Assembly: GCF_032918005.1 (NCBI RefSeq)
Contig: NZ_CP136628.1
Span: 2,527,501 to 2,591,500, forward strand
Reading direction: 5' to 3'
Source: Bradyrhizobium sp. NDS-1
GTDB taxonomy: Bacteria > Pseudomonadota > Alphaproteobacteria > Rhizobiales > Xanthobacteraceae
Length of the DNA stretch: 64,000 nt
Shown: piece by piece, positions 9,545 through 19,875 of the stretch
Numbering within the stretch: the stretch's first letter is position 1
Layout: every line of letters starts with the position of its first letter
Position numbers and translations under genes: made by a program
Notes under the pieces: model-generated
Seen by the model: the letters and a program-made list of their open reading frames with translations, nothing else
The model's database searches: none
What the model was told of the DNA's origin: nothing

Positions 9545-9934
9545 TCACGCATCCGTTCCGCCACGATGCTCGCGCAGCGCTTCATCGAGGCAGGCTATCA
9601 ACTCCAGACCGGCAAAGGGTTTGGCGAAAAAGCCAATTACGCCGACGCTCAACGCGCGGGCTCGCGTGCGATCATCCGCGAAGGCAGTAATCAAGATGAA
9701 TGGCGCAGCGTGACCCTGGGCCCGCATCTGTTCCAAAAGTTCAAAGCCGCTCATGGTGGGCATCTGCACGTCTGCAATGACACAGGACGTGTCATTCAAT
9801 TGAGACGACCGCAAGAAGTCCTCAGCCGATGCAAACGTATGAACGATGTGGCCCTGCGATTTCAGAAGGTTGTTCAGTGCGGCACGAATCGAAGGATCGT
9901 CGTCGACAACGGAAACAGTTGAATACCTGGACAA
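9545..9934 (-). CDS. Single-domain response regulator (REC)
   Basis: The 129-residue protein is a lone receiver domain: acidic pocket VVDDDPS (residues 9-15), phospho-acceptor Asp in CVIADVQMP (about residue 55), conserved Thr/Ser in ILITAFADD, and Lys in FFAKPF. It has no output domain, so it would act through protein contacts or as a phosphate sink. It most resembles FixJ-type receivers. It lies 90 nt downstream of the NodW-like regulator on the same strand and is probably co-transcribed with it. The large sensor kinase at 12871-18441, on the other strand, is a plausible partner. Confidence 0.9.
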   Translation of the reverse strand: MSRYSTVSVVDDDPSIRAALNNLLKSQGHIVHTFASAEDFLRSSQLNDTSCVIADVQMPTMSGFELLEQMRAQGHAAPFILITAFADDRTRARALSVGVIGFFAKPFAGLELIACLDEALREHRGGTDA

Positions 9935-10024
9935 GACAACCCGTTCTAGTTGGGCGAAGGCGGTGGCAGAAGCATGACAGCCAGCTGAAGGGTGCGCGTG
10001 TTCGATGAAATTGTAAAATCATAC

Positions 10025-10708
10025 TTAGGTTTGTACCCTGAAACGGTCGGTCCCAATTCCCAGCCTCTCACTCATCCTGATCAAATCGGCTAGCGATCGA
10101 GCACCCATCTTCTTCATCACGTGCCCGCGATAGATTTTTACTGTAATCTCGGCGAGCCCGAGTTCCGCGGCTACCTGTTTGTTCAATAGGCCAGCGGCGA
10201 CCAGTTTCAAGACGTCCTGCTCTCGTGGACTTAGGGCCTCGAACAAGGACTGCAGCCTCCCGACCACCTTGTCTACACCCCGCCTCTTCCGATCCTGTTC
10301 GATAGCTGCGACTACGCCATCGAGCAGTTCCTGATCGCGAAACGGCTTGCTGAGAAAATCGATTGCTCCACTCTTCATGGCTTTGACGGTCATCGGAATA
10401 TCGCCATGAGCGGTGATGAAAATGATGGGAATGTGAATCTTCAGTTTGGCTAACTCACTCTGGAGCTCAAGCCCGCTCGATCCTGGCAGCCTGATGTCAA
10501 GCACGAGGCAGCTAGGAACATCAGGAAGCTCGCTCTGGAGCAGTTCCTGGGCCGATCCGTAAGCAACGACATCTAGGCCGATCGAACGAAATAGGTTGAC
10601 CAGTGATTCCCGCATTGAGAGGTCATCGTCGACGACGAGGACGCTCGGCCTCACCTCCGGCCCTTCGACATTTGCGGCTTCCTTCCGCGGTTCAGAGCGC
10701 TTGGTCAC
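10025..10708 (-). CDS. NodW/FixJ-family two-component response regulator
   Basis: The 227-residue protein has an N-terminal receiver (VLVVDDDLS, phospho-acceptor in LVLDIRLPG, IIFITAHGD, LSKPF) and a C-terminal LuxR-type helix-turn-helix (LSPREQDVLKLVAAGLLNKQ through ITVKIYRGHVMKKM). This is the FixJ/NodW layout and length. In Bradyrhizobium, NodW and NwsB answer plant isoflavones through sensor kinases. The island context and the adjoining lone receiver and large sensor kinase support a signalling role, but equivalence to nodW cannot be shown from sequence alone. A short spacer separates it from the next gene downstream. Confidence 0.88.
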   Translation of the reverse strand: MTKRSEPRKEAANVEGPEVRPSVLVVDDDLSMRESLVNLFRSIGLDVVAYGSAQELLQSELPDVPSCLVLDIRLPGSSGLELQSELAKLKIHIPIIFITAHGDIPMTVKAMKSGAIDFLSKPFRDQELLDGVVAAIEQDRKRRGVDKVVGRLQSLFEALSPREQDVLKLVAAGLLNKQVAAELGLAEITVKIYRGHVMKKMGARSLADLIRMSERLGIGTDRFRVQT

Positions 10709-12870
10709 GATAAGAGCCTCACTTGTACGATTTACAGTCGAATTATCGCGTCACAACGACCTTTGATTGAGACATGTAGCCTTTTGCGTAGGCTAGTCTT
10801 TGAGATTTTCCAGGTGCGTGACTGGTTAGCCATTCGCACCAGCGTTGCCCATTACAGGAAAGTCTAGCAAAAACCGCTCGAGTGGTCGAGAACTGCCTTT
10901 CGCGTCTCTCCGCCGTCGCGTTGGACCAGCCCTGCGGCATCGATCAAATCAATGAACAGCCGGTCGAGAAGCACCGAATCCAGGACTTGCAGCGCTCGCT
11001 GCAGCGAACGACTCATTTTGCGGCTGAAGGATCAGAATGCCCGGCGCTTTGGTAGTTGAACGCGGGGGCGCGAGCTGAGCGAATTGGCGCGATTGTGCCT
11101 GTGCATGCGCCGATCCCGCCGGCGTTGCGATCGGCAACTGGCGTAGACGATCGCACCCGCACTAAGGAAAATAGAAACCAGAACGAGCAGCAGCGGCATC
11201 AGCACATGAACTCTTTTTTCCGTCGTCAGAGCGCCTGTGAGTTGCGTCTTTGCGAGCTCGGGGAAAGCACCTTGCATCGCCTTCGTACAACCTGACGCAA
11301 GGTGCGATTCAAGTCCTTTCCGTCATCATGTTTGTAGGAAATATGCTCGAACTCGAGCTGCTGCAGGGACGCTCACGTTTGTTCGTCTCGTTGCTTCCTT
11401 TACCAGGCTCGCCCCCAAGATCAGGCGGCGTAATCTGAACGGAGAGGCGGGATACACTCCATTCGGTGTCCGGCTGTGGACCAGTGCGGCAAAAGGCAGC
11501 TGCATTTGCTCCGCTGCATCAGCCAAGCAACCGCTGATCCAGCGAAGAATCATTCTCCTGAGAATTGGCGGACATCAGAGTTCCGTGTCGGGCAGCCTGG
11601 AGATCGGCTCTTTGACCTACATAGGACCGACAAAACCCGGCCCGAGCGGTCAACCTGAAGCTATTGTCAGACCTACCAGCAGCTCATCGATCCGCTAGGC
11701 GGGGTCATTAAAGGCGGCCCGACGCACTCCGTCGAGCAGAAAGTGCGTCGGGTTCGCCCCACATCGCCAGTACATCCGTGGTGATGTTGCCACCAATGAA
11801 GCAACCAGCGTGGCAAAACTGAGGCTCGCTCACCAACGTAGAGTAGGTCGTGACTTCCTGCGAATTCGTACCGGTCAGGAAGGGCTTGAATCGTTCGTAG
11901 CATCACGTTGTATGATGCCGGTGTAGATCTATCGAATTGGCAAAGTCCGATCTGGTTGGCAAAGACTTGGATAAATGTTGTCGCAGTGCGCGTGGCGAGA
12001 AGAAGACGTTCCGCTGTTCTTCATTTAATTGCCTTTTCCTTCACCGGTTTTGGGGTAGCTTACGCCTCGCTTGAACAGCGGTTTAACCAGCATGAACTTT
12101 CTCAGATCTATCGAAATCGCCTGGCCGGCAATCGCCCTCCTGAGAACCGAAGCGAGCGGCATTCCGATCGGTGAGAGCCTGTACGGACGCTTTGTGAGCA
12201 TCAGGAGTGCCTTTGTCGCGGGTCAGTTGCTTGAGCAATGGGAGCAGGAATGAAGAGGATAGTTTTGGCGCGGTTTCGTTCACAGTGGCTCGCAGATCTG
12301 CCCTTGATGCTGTGGTTCGGAGTCGATGACTGCGTGGCGCCTTCCAACAACGGAGCCAGGAGTGAATGTCGATCTCGAAAGCAGCACCGCGCATGTCGGC
12401 GGATTTCTAGCCTGAGCGCTGTTGCGGCGCTCAGGCCGATGCAGCCGTCAGAAGCCGGCGTCCAATGGCCTCGCGCGTTGCGCCGATCATGGGCAAACCG
12501 ATCAGCGTTCACATGTCATTGCCTGCTTGAGCGGTAGCAGCGACCTGGGGCCCTGCTGCAGGTCGGGCAGTGCGCCGCTGGCGGTCGGGTAACGGCTACG
12601 AGCCGTTCCATAAAAAGGGAAACTCGCCTCTACACTGCGCCAGTCGGGAGCGCCCGCCGCCGATGCTGTGCAGGCCCGGCCTGCGCGCCGGATTGGGCTG
12701 GATTGACACGATCGGGCTGCCAGGTATTGGGTGGTGTAAGTTGCATCTTGTTTGCAGCGGTCCAGTCTTTGGCGGCCTTGATCGGTACTCGCGCCCTTTG
12801 CGAAGTCCCTTCACAAGCTCGCCCCATATATGTCAGATTTTGGCTCAATCCTTATTGACTGGGCGGGCAA
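10709..12870. other. 2.1-kb non-coding or decayed region between regulator genes
   Basis: No intact gene was found. A minus-strand frame at 11032-11277 holds a plausible membrane helix (MPLLLVLVSIFLSAGAIVY) in otherwise unrecognised sequence and may be a relic of a membrane or sensor protein. The promoters of the kinase at 12871 and the regulator at 10708 must lie here, but no clear consensus was seen. Confidence 0.35.
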
Positions 12871-15800
12871 ATGCCGCGGGACCCCCTCAGCCGAACTCTG
12901 TTCGGTTCAAATGTCGACAGTGACATCCAGGACATCCAGCCCCTATGGGAGGACGGTGATCGCGCGTTCTGCCGTGCGTGCCGTCGGCAAACCCACGGCA
13001 GCAGCGCTGTCGTGCTTATTGTGCGGCCCACCGCAGAACACCCAGCGACGCTTGACCGCCTCGCCCACGAGTGTGAGCTGAGGGAGGAGCTAGACGAGGC
13101 ATGGGCGGTGCGGCCGTTGGAACTTATTCGGGAAGCTGGTCGGACTATGCTTGTCCTGGAGGATCCATGCGGCGAGCCACTGCTAAATTTACTCGGGATC
13201 CGTATGGAGCCCAAGCCGTTCCTGCGCCTCGCTGTTGGTATCACGAGGGCCGTGGGCAAGCTTCACCGGAGCGGCTTGGTCCATAAGGACCTGAAACCCG
13301 CTCACATTCTGGTCAATTGTCCTGACGAACAGGTGCGACTCACTGGGTTTGGTCTGGCTTCCCGTCTTTCCCGCGAGCGCGTGCCGCCTGGGCCTGCCGA
13401 GTTCATCGCGGGCTCGCTGCCCTACATGGCGCCCGAACAGACCGGACGCATGAATCGCTCCGTCGACTGTCGCAGTGATCTCTATTCACTTGGCGTGACA
13501 TTCTATCAGATGCTGACCGGCGCGCTGCCGTTCACCGGCTCAGATCCCTTGGAGTGGATCCATTGTCATATTGCAAGAAAAGCAACACCGCCTGTCGAGA
13601 AATCGCAAAACCTCCCGGAGCCAATCTCTCAGATTGTGATGAAACTCCTCGCGAAGACCGCCGAGGAACGCTACCAGACTGCCGCTGGCCTTGAGCACGA
13701 TCTGCAACACTGTCTGGCAGCATGGGCCAACCACGGTCGCATCGACACATTTGAGCTCGGCGCAGACGACACACCTGATCGGCTGCTCATCCCCGAGAAG
13801 CTCTATGGCAGAGCCCGCGAGATCGACACCTTGCTTGGCTCTTTCGATCGCGCGGTGAAGAGCGGCGCGCCGAGGTTGGTGCTGGTTGCCGGCTACTCCG
13901 GCATAGGTAAGTCCTCGCTTGTCCAGGAGCTACACAAAGTACTCGTGCCCTCGCGCGGGCTGTTGGCATCAGGCAAATTCGACCAACTGAAGCGCGATGT
14001 TCCCTATGCGACACTGGTGCAGACCTTTCAGAGTCTTGTGCGTCCTCTTCTCAGCAAAAGTGAGGGCGAACTCGCGACTTGGCGGCAGGCGCTCCGGGCG
14101 GCGCTCGGCGCGAATGGACGGCTGATGATCGACTTGATCCCCGATCTCAGCCTGATCATTGGCGAGCAGCCCGCGCCTGCTGAGCTTCCAGCCCGGCAAG
14201 CGCAAAATCGCTTCCAGCTCGTGCTTCGCCGCTTTATCGGTGCTTTCGCCCGGCGAACCCATCCATTGGTGCTCTTCCTCGACGATTTGCAGTGGCACGA
14301 TGCCGCAACGCTCGACCTGATCGAGGATCTTCTGACTCAGTCGGACCTGCACCTGCTGCTAATTGGAGCTTACCGCAGCAACGAAGTTGATGCAGGCCAT
14401 TCACTCAAACGCAAGCTCGAGTCCATCAGGAGAGCCGACGTAAATCTAGAGAAGATCACGCTGTCGCCGCTCACTGCAGACGATGTCGCGCAGTTGGTCG
14501 CGGATACCCTTCGCTGCGGACCAAAACGCGCTGCCCCGCTTGCAAAGCTGGTGCATCAGAAGACGATGGGCAATCCGTTCTTCGCCATTCAATTTTTGTC
14601 TGAACTGGCCGAAGAGCAGCTGTTGACGTTCGATCACGAGTCGGCGCGCTGGCGTTGGGATCTCAAGCGCATTCACGCAAAAGCGTACACCGAGAACGTC
14701 GTCGATCTGATGCTCGGCAAGCTCATCCGGCTGCCCGAAGAGACGCAGGACGCGCTGCAACAGCTGGCCTGTTTCGGCAACATGGCCGAGACGGCAGAGC
14801 TTGCGATCGTGCTCGAAACGTCACAGGGACAGGTGCATGCGAGGCTATGGCCGGCGATCCAGCAGGAACTGGTCTCGCGCCAGGGAACAGTGTACCGCTT
14901 TGTACACGATCGCGTTCAAGAGGCGGCTTACTTGCTGGTGCCGGAATCCTCGCGCGCTCCTGCTCATTTGCGGATCGGTCGGATGCTTGCGGCACATGTC
15001 CCTGCGCACAAACGTGAAGAGGCTATCTTCGATATTGTCAGTCAACTCAATCGAGGTGTCGCGCTAATCGCTTCCGGTCAGGAGCGAGAGCAGCTCGCGG
15101 AGTTAAATTTAATCGCAGGGCAGCGTGCCAGGGCGTCGGCGGCCTACGCCTCGGCACTGACATATTTCACCGTCGGTGCTACGCTGCTCGCGCGGGATTC
15201 GTGGCAAAGGCGCCAGGAACTTGCATTCGCACTGGAAACCAGTCGGGCCGAATGTGAATTCTTGGTAGGCCGGCTGGACATTGCAGAGAGCCTCCTCTCC
15301 GCGCTGTGGAAGCGCGCTTTGAATGCGCCCCAACGATCAACGGTCGCATGTTTGCGGGTCGATCTTTACTTGACGCTCGGTCAGCACGGCCGGGCAGTGG
15401 CCATAGGTCTCGAATATCTTCACGACGTCGGGATCGAGTGGTCGCCGCATCCGAAGGACGAGGAGACACTAGTCGAATATCAGCGGATGTGGTCACAGCT
15501 GCCGGACGCGATCGAGGATCTTGCTGGTTTGCCTGGAATGACAGACCAGACCTCGCTTGCCACGCTGGCCGTCTTGACGCGGATTCTTCCGGCCGCTGGA
15601 TTCACGGACGTGAATTTATCCGCTCTGGTCATCTGCAGAGCCGTCAGCATCAGCCTCGAATACGGCAACACTGATGCTTCTTGCACTCACTACGCATGGC
15701 TGGGCCGAATCTCGGCCGGCCGCTTCGGTGACTACCAAGCGGCAGATAAGTTTGGTCGTCTTGCGTGCGATCTGGTTGATCGCGTTGAGTTCTCTCGTTT

Positions 15801-18441
15801 TCGGGCTCCGGTCTATTTGGCCGTCGGAGGCAACGTGATCCCGTGGACGAAGCCCCTAAGGGACGGACGAGTTTTGATCCGGCGAGCGCTCGAAGCTGCG
15901 GTCAGCATCGGCGATGTCATCTATGAGGCGTACAGCTTGCTTCATCTAACCTCAAATATGATGATGGCGGGAGATCCCCTGAAAGAGGTGCAGAACGAGA
16001 TAGAGAAAAGCCTTGCTACGATACTGAACAGAAAGGTCAAGTTTGCTGCTGATGCCATGACTGCACAGCTCGCAATTATTAGAACCATGCGCGGCCTCAC
16101 GCGCTCATTCGGTACCTTCGATGATCAGCAGTTTGACGAGCTGGACATCGAGCGATCATTTGAACGCAGTCCGGAGCTATCACCGAGCGAAACCGTCTAC
16201 TGGATCCGCAAACTTCAGGCGCGGTTTCTGGCCGGCGATTATCCTGCAGCTATTGGTGCTCGCTCGAAGGCAGAGCCCGGATTGTGGACCATCCCGACAG
16301 AGTTCTTGATCGCGGAGTTTCACTTCTATGGTGCGCTATCTCACTCGTGTTATTGCGACAAGCTAGGTGAAAGCGAACGACAGCAACATCGAGGTATCAT
16401 TGATGCCCATCACAGACAGCTGCAGATATGGGCCACGAATTGCCCCGAAAACTTTGACAATCGGGCATCCTTGGTCGGGGCTGAAATTGCGAGGCTGGAA
16501 TGCCGGGATGTAGATGCAATGCGACTGTACGAACGCTCAATCCAGACCGCAGGACGTAACGGTTTCTCCCACCACGAGGGGATCGCTTGTGAACTTGCAG
16601 CGCGCTTTTATGCTACACGCGGTTTTGACAGGATCTCCCGGGTTTACCTGCAGGACGCGCGGCGCGGCTACCTTCGCTGGGGAGCAGATGGTAAGGTGCG
16701 TCAACTCGACGAGCTGAATCCCCATCTCAGCCATGAGGAGACCACTCTTGCCGTGAATGGCATGAGGATCGGAGCTCCGGTTGAGCACCTTGATCTGGCG
16801 ACGGTGACAAAAGTGTCGCAGGCGATTTCCGGCGAGATTGTGCTTCAAAAACTAATCGACACGCTTATGCGGACTGCCATTGAGCAGGCCGGCGCCGAAC
16901 GAGGATTGTTGATTCTGCTGGATGGAGGCGAGCCACGGATCGAGGCGGAAGCCACAACGGTAGCGGATGCGCTGCTTGTAAAGGTGGATGAACAGCCCGT
17001 GACTCCGACGGCTCTTCCCGAGTCCGTGCTGCATTTCGTCCTACGTGTCCGCGAAAACGTCATTCTCGAAGATGCTGCCGCTCAGCCTTCATTTGCGGAA
17101 GATCCGTATATCCGCGAGCGCAAAGCGCGTTCTATTCTTTGCCTGCCACTGATCACGCAGGGCAAGCTGATCGGCATACTTTATCTGGAGAATAATCTCG
17201 CCCCGCGCATATTCTCGGCTGCCCGCAACTCCGTGCTGAAAATGCTTGCCTCTCAAGCTGCAACAGCGCTGGAAAACAGCCGATTGTACAGCGAAGTGCA
17301 GCAACGGGAGGCGAAAATCCGGCGCTTGCTCGACGCTAACATCATCGGAATCTTTATCATCCGCAAAGGGGGCGATATCATCGAGGCAAATCAAGCCTTC
17401 CTCACGATGGTTGGATACGACCAAGGGGATCTTCTCGCAGGGCGAGTGAACGGTCTCGACCTGACTCCTCCAGAATGGCACGAGCGCACAATGGATGCTC
17501 GGACAGAAGCAAAAAGGACCGGAGCTGTTCAGCAGTTCGAGAAAGAGTATATTCGGAAGGATGGCAGCCGCGTGCCGGTGCTAATTGGCCTCGCCGTATT
17601 CGATGAGCGACAGGACCACGGTGTTGGCTTCGTCCTCGACCTGACAGAGCGAAAGAGAGTGGAAGCGGAAGCCCGTGAAAGCGAACGACGTTATCGCGAA
17701 ACTCTGATGGGCCTTGCACACGCCAATCGGATCACGACAATGGGACAGCTGGCCGCCTCGATCGCCCATGAGGTCAACCAGCCGATTGCGGCGATCAGCA
17801 GCAATGCGGGGGCAGGGCTAAATTGGCTCGGTGCTCAACCGCCAAATCTGGAAGAAGTGCGGCAGACCTTCGGTTTGATTGTCCGTGACAGTATGCGCGC
17901 GGGGAACGTGATCCGTCGGATCCGCGCTCTTATGAATAAGGCTCCGATGCAAACGGAGCTTCTTGCAATTGACGAAGTGATCTTAGAGGTGCTGGCCCTA
18001 GTTCGCGCGGAACTCGCAAAAAATGATGTGTGGGTGCGAACCCGACGGTCTGAGGCTCTGCCGTTTGTTCGAGCAGATCGCGTTCAGGTCCGGCAGGTGA
18101 TTCTCAATTTGATCACGAACGCCATTGAAGCCATGAGCGAGATCAAGGAAGGCGACCGCGAACTACTGATCACTGCGCGGACAGATGGCGCGAATAACGT
18201 ATTGGTCAGTTTTCGGGATACGGGTCCAGGACTCGATCCAAACAGCGCAGACCGCGTGTTCGAAGCGTTTTACACCACCAAATCCGAAGGCATGGGCATG
18301 GGGCTGGCCATTTGCCATTCTATTATTGAGGCGCACGGGGGCCGGATGTGGGCGGGCGCCAATGATCCTCGCGGGGCGGTCTTTCAGTTCAGCATGCCCG
18401 TTGCGCCGGAGGGCGTGAATCGGGCGGAACAGGTCTCTTGA
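12871..18441 (+). CDS. Giant kinase-like/AAA ATPase/GAF/PAS/sensor histidine kinase
   Basis: This is a 1856-residue multidomain signalling protein. Residues 1 to about 285 form a Ser/Thr-kinase-like domain with HKDLKPAH and YMAPEQTGRMNRSVDCRSDLY, but the DFG position reads TGFG and the catalytic-loop Asn is His, so phosphotransfer is doubtful. Residues about 310-610 are an AAA-type ATPase (Walker A AGYSGIGKSSLV, Walker B LVLFLDDLQWHD). A long helical repeat region follows, then GAF (about 1325-1470), PAS (about 1480-1600), a HisKA domain with SIAHEVNQPIAA (His near 1634) and an HATPase with NLITNAIEAM, DTGPGLD and GMGMGLAIC. It has no receiver of its own. The adjacent NodW-type and lone-REC regulators on the opposite strand are candidate partners. 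The gene is intact despite decayed surroundings. Confidence 0.9.
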   Translation: MPRDPLSRTLFGSNVDSDIQDIQPLWEDGDRAFCRACRRQTHGSSAVVLIVRPTAEHPATLDRLAHECELREELDEAWAVRPLELIREAGRTMLVLEDPCGEPLLNLLGIRMEPKPFLRLAVGITRAVGKLHRSGLVHKDLKPAHILVNCPDEQVRLTGFGLASRLSRERVPPGPAEFIAGSLPYMAPEQTGRMNRSVDCRSDLYSLGVTFYQMLTGALPFTGSDPLEWIHCHIARKATPPVEKSQNLPEPISQIVMKLLAKTAEERYQTAAGLEHDLQHCLAAWANHGRIDTFELGADDTPDRLLIPEKLYGRAREIDTLLGSFDRAVKSGAPRLVLVAGYSGIGKSSLVQELHKVLVPSRGLLASGKFDQLKRDVPYATLVQTFQSLVRPLLSKSEGELATWRQALRAALGANGRLMIDLIPDLSLIIGEQPAPAELPARQAQNRFQLVLRRFIGAFARRTHPLVLFLDDLQWHDAATLDLIEDLLTQSDLHLLLIGAYRSNEVDAGHSLKRKLESIRRADVNLEKITLSPLTADDVAQLVADTLRCGPKRAAPLAKLVHQKTMGNPFFAIQFLSELAEEQLLTFDHESARWRWDLKRIHAKAYTENVVDLMLGKLIRLPEETQDALQQLACFGNMAETAELAIVLETSQGQVHARLWPAIQQELVSRQGTVYRFVHDRVQEAAYLLVPESSRAPAHLRIGRMLAAHVPAHKREEAIFDIVSQLNRGVALIASGQEREQLAELNLIAGQRARASAAYASALTYFTVGATLLARDSWQRRQELAFALETSRAECEFLVGRLDIAESLLSALWKRALNAPQRSTVACLRVDLYLTLGQHGRAVAIGLEYLHDVGIEWSPHPKDEETLVEYQRMWSQLPDAIEDLAGLPGMTDQTSLATLAVLTRILPAAGFTDVNLSALVICRAVSISLEYGNTDASCTHYAWLGRISAGRFGDYQAADKFGRLACDLVDRVEFSRFRAPVYLAVGGNVIPWTKPLRDGRVLIRRALEAAVSIGDVIYEAYSLLHLTSNMMMAGDPLKEVQNEIEKSLATILNRKVKFAADAMTAQLAIIRTMRGLTRSFGTFDDQQFDELDIERSFERSPELSPSETVYWIRKLQARFLAGDYPAAIGARSKAEPGLWTIPTEFLIAEFHFYGALSHSCYCDKLGESERQQHRGIIDAHHRQLQIWATNCPENFDNRASLVGAEIARLECRDVDAMRLYERSIQTAGRNGFSHHEGIACELAARFYATRGFDRISRVYLQDARRGYLRWGADGKVRQLDELNPHLSHEETTLAVNGMRIGAPVEHLDLATVTKVSQAISGEIVLQKLIDTLMRTAIEQAGAERGLLILLDGGEPRIEAEATTVADALLVKVDEQPVTPTALPESVLHFVLRVRENVILEDAAAQPSFAEDPYIRERKARSILCLPLITQGKLIGILYLENNLAPRIFSAARNSVLKMLASQAATALENSRLYSEVQQREAKIRRLLDANIIGIFIIRKGGDIIEANQAFLTMVGYDQGDLLAGRVNGLDLTPPEWHERTMDARTEAKRTGAVQQFEKEYIRKDGSRVPVLIGLAVFDERQDHGVGFVLDLTERKRVEAEARESERRYRETLMGLAHANRITTMGQLAASIAHEVNQPIAAISSNAGAGLNWLGAQPPNLEEVRQTFGLIVRDSMRAGNVIRRIRALMNKAPMQTELLAIDEVILEVLALVRAELAKNDVWVRTRRSEALPFVRADRVQVRQVILNLITNAIEAMSEIKEGDRELLITARTDGANNVLVSFRDTGPGLDPNSADRVFEAFYTTKSEGMGMGLAICHSIIEAHGGRMWAGANDPRGAVFQFSMPVAPEGVNRAEQVS

Positions 18442-18608
18442 ACGTCTGAGGCTCGATTTCGATGTCGAGCAGGGGTGCTCCGGGAGCCCCGATCATCGTG
18501 ACAGAAGCGAGCGGCGTGACCTTTGGGCATTTGAGACATTCGCTTCTTGCTGCCCGTCGGGGAGTGTTCGAGCGACCGACAGATTGTCGCGAATTGTCAG
18601 AACACTCC

Positions 18609-18633
18609 GAATCTGACCGCAGCGGTCAGATTC
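18609..18633. repeat. Perfect 25-nt palindrome downstream of the giant kinase gene
   Basis: Arms GAATCTGACCGC and GCGGTCAGATTC are exact reverse complements around a single A. It lies 168 nt after the kinase stop codon. It could be an operator for a dimeric regulator or part of a terminator, though no U-tract follows. Confidence 0.7.
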
Positions 18634-18789
18634 AAGACGCTCGAGGGCTCTTTGCAAATCTCTTGAGCCTTGCAGGGCGTCAAGCGGAATCGGACGAAAG
18701 CAGCAGAAGGAGTGTTCGCGAGAATGACGGCAATCGCCGAGGAAATGGAGGAAATCTTGGTGATACGGGGGCGTTTACAATACGTCGTG

Positions 18790-19415
18790 CGGGTTGGTCA
18801 TCCTTTCGGAATGAGGTGAGCCACGCGACGGGATTCGTCACGGTCGCTCTTCGGCAAGCCCTCAATGACGCCGGCGCGATCCGCCGCGTTGCGTTCTGGC
18901 TCATCTTCCGCGTGCCGTCGAGCCGTGTAATTTGCATTCGCAGACCGACAATCCCCTTAAGCTCCGCTTTAATGAAATCGGCAGGGGCGTCCGAGACGGC
19001 CCAGCGGTCTTTGCCCGAGCGCTCATGCGCATCGGTCACTCGCGTGACCACCTCCAGCAGCCGATCGGCATCATCGAAGAATTCGACCGGCCCGTAGGCA
19101 CAGCGACATAGTTCCACGTCGGTACGGCCTCGCCTCTCTCGTGCTTGGTCACGTACCAGGAGGGGCTGATGTAGGCCTGCGGCCCAGCGAAAATGGCCAT
19201 CGCCTCGCCAGTCGGTGCCAGCTTCCACTGCGGATTCGCGCGCCACGTGCGCGTAAATCGTGCCCATGGAGCCTTTCGCTCTCGTCGAGTACTACGGGCA
19301 GCATCGTTCCAACCAGCCCTTCGGGAGTGGCGGTGATCAGTGTCGCCGAGCGTGCCTGGCGCATCGTCCGATCAAGGTCGGCGATATCGACAACTTGGAA
19401 GGGCGCCGTATACAT
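18790..19415 (-). pseudogene. PaiB-like FMN-binding regulator, frameshifted
   Basis: From 19415 the minus strand encodes [18 protein letters not shown] and [20 protein letters not shown], the PaiB N-terminus. After a shift near 19265 it reads [15 protein letters not shown]. After further disruption it reads [20 protein letters not shown], then WAVSDAPADFIKAEL and GLRMQITRLDGTRKMSQN, the characteristic PaiB C-terminal half. At least two frame changes break the gene. PaiB proteins are split-barrel flavin-binding proteins linked to polyamine or protease regulation. Confidence 0.75.
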
Positions 19416-19873
19416 CGGCGAGGCTCCCCGGCAGCCCGACGGAAGGCCGGGCGACACATGATTTGAACTGGAGTACGCCTCATGCTGGATCACAGAAACA
19501 GCCAGTTTTGGTGGGTAGTGTCATTCTTCCGCGCGCGCGAGCCCCCTGGGGACAGCTAACCTATGGTGCGTCAGGGGGCAGATCGAAGACCGGGTTTTGC
19601 GAGCTGGCCAGCCGTTGCCTTCCACGCGGCGCTTGCAGACGAATTCGGCTTTTCGCGGCGATGACTGCAGCACATGAGCAGCTTCACCTCAGGGCTATGA
19701 GTGGACGACCAAAATTGCGGCTGGGTCCTGCCGTATCACCTCGCGCCGCGACTTGCAGGTTGGTGGTGACTGGCTGTGCTAGATCCGCCCCCGGACTGGA
19801 GGGACATGCCGGTCATGAAATCCATAGGAGGCATCTCGCGTGTGTGTCCGGCACGCGATAGATGGGGCCAATC
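19416..19873. other. Intergenic, no gene recognised
   Basis: Nothing recognisable lies between the paiB relic and IS5 copy 1. Confidence 0.3.
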
Positions 19874-19875
19874 TA

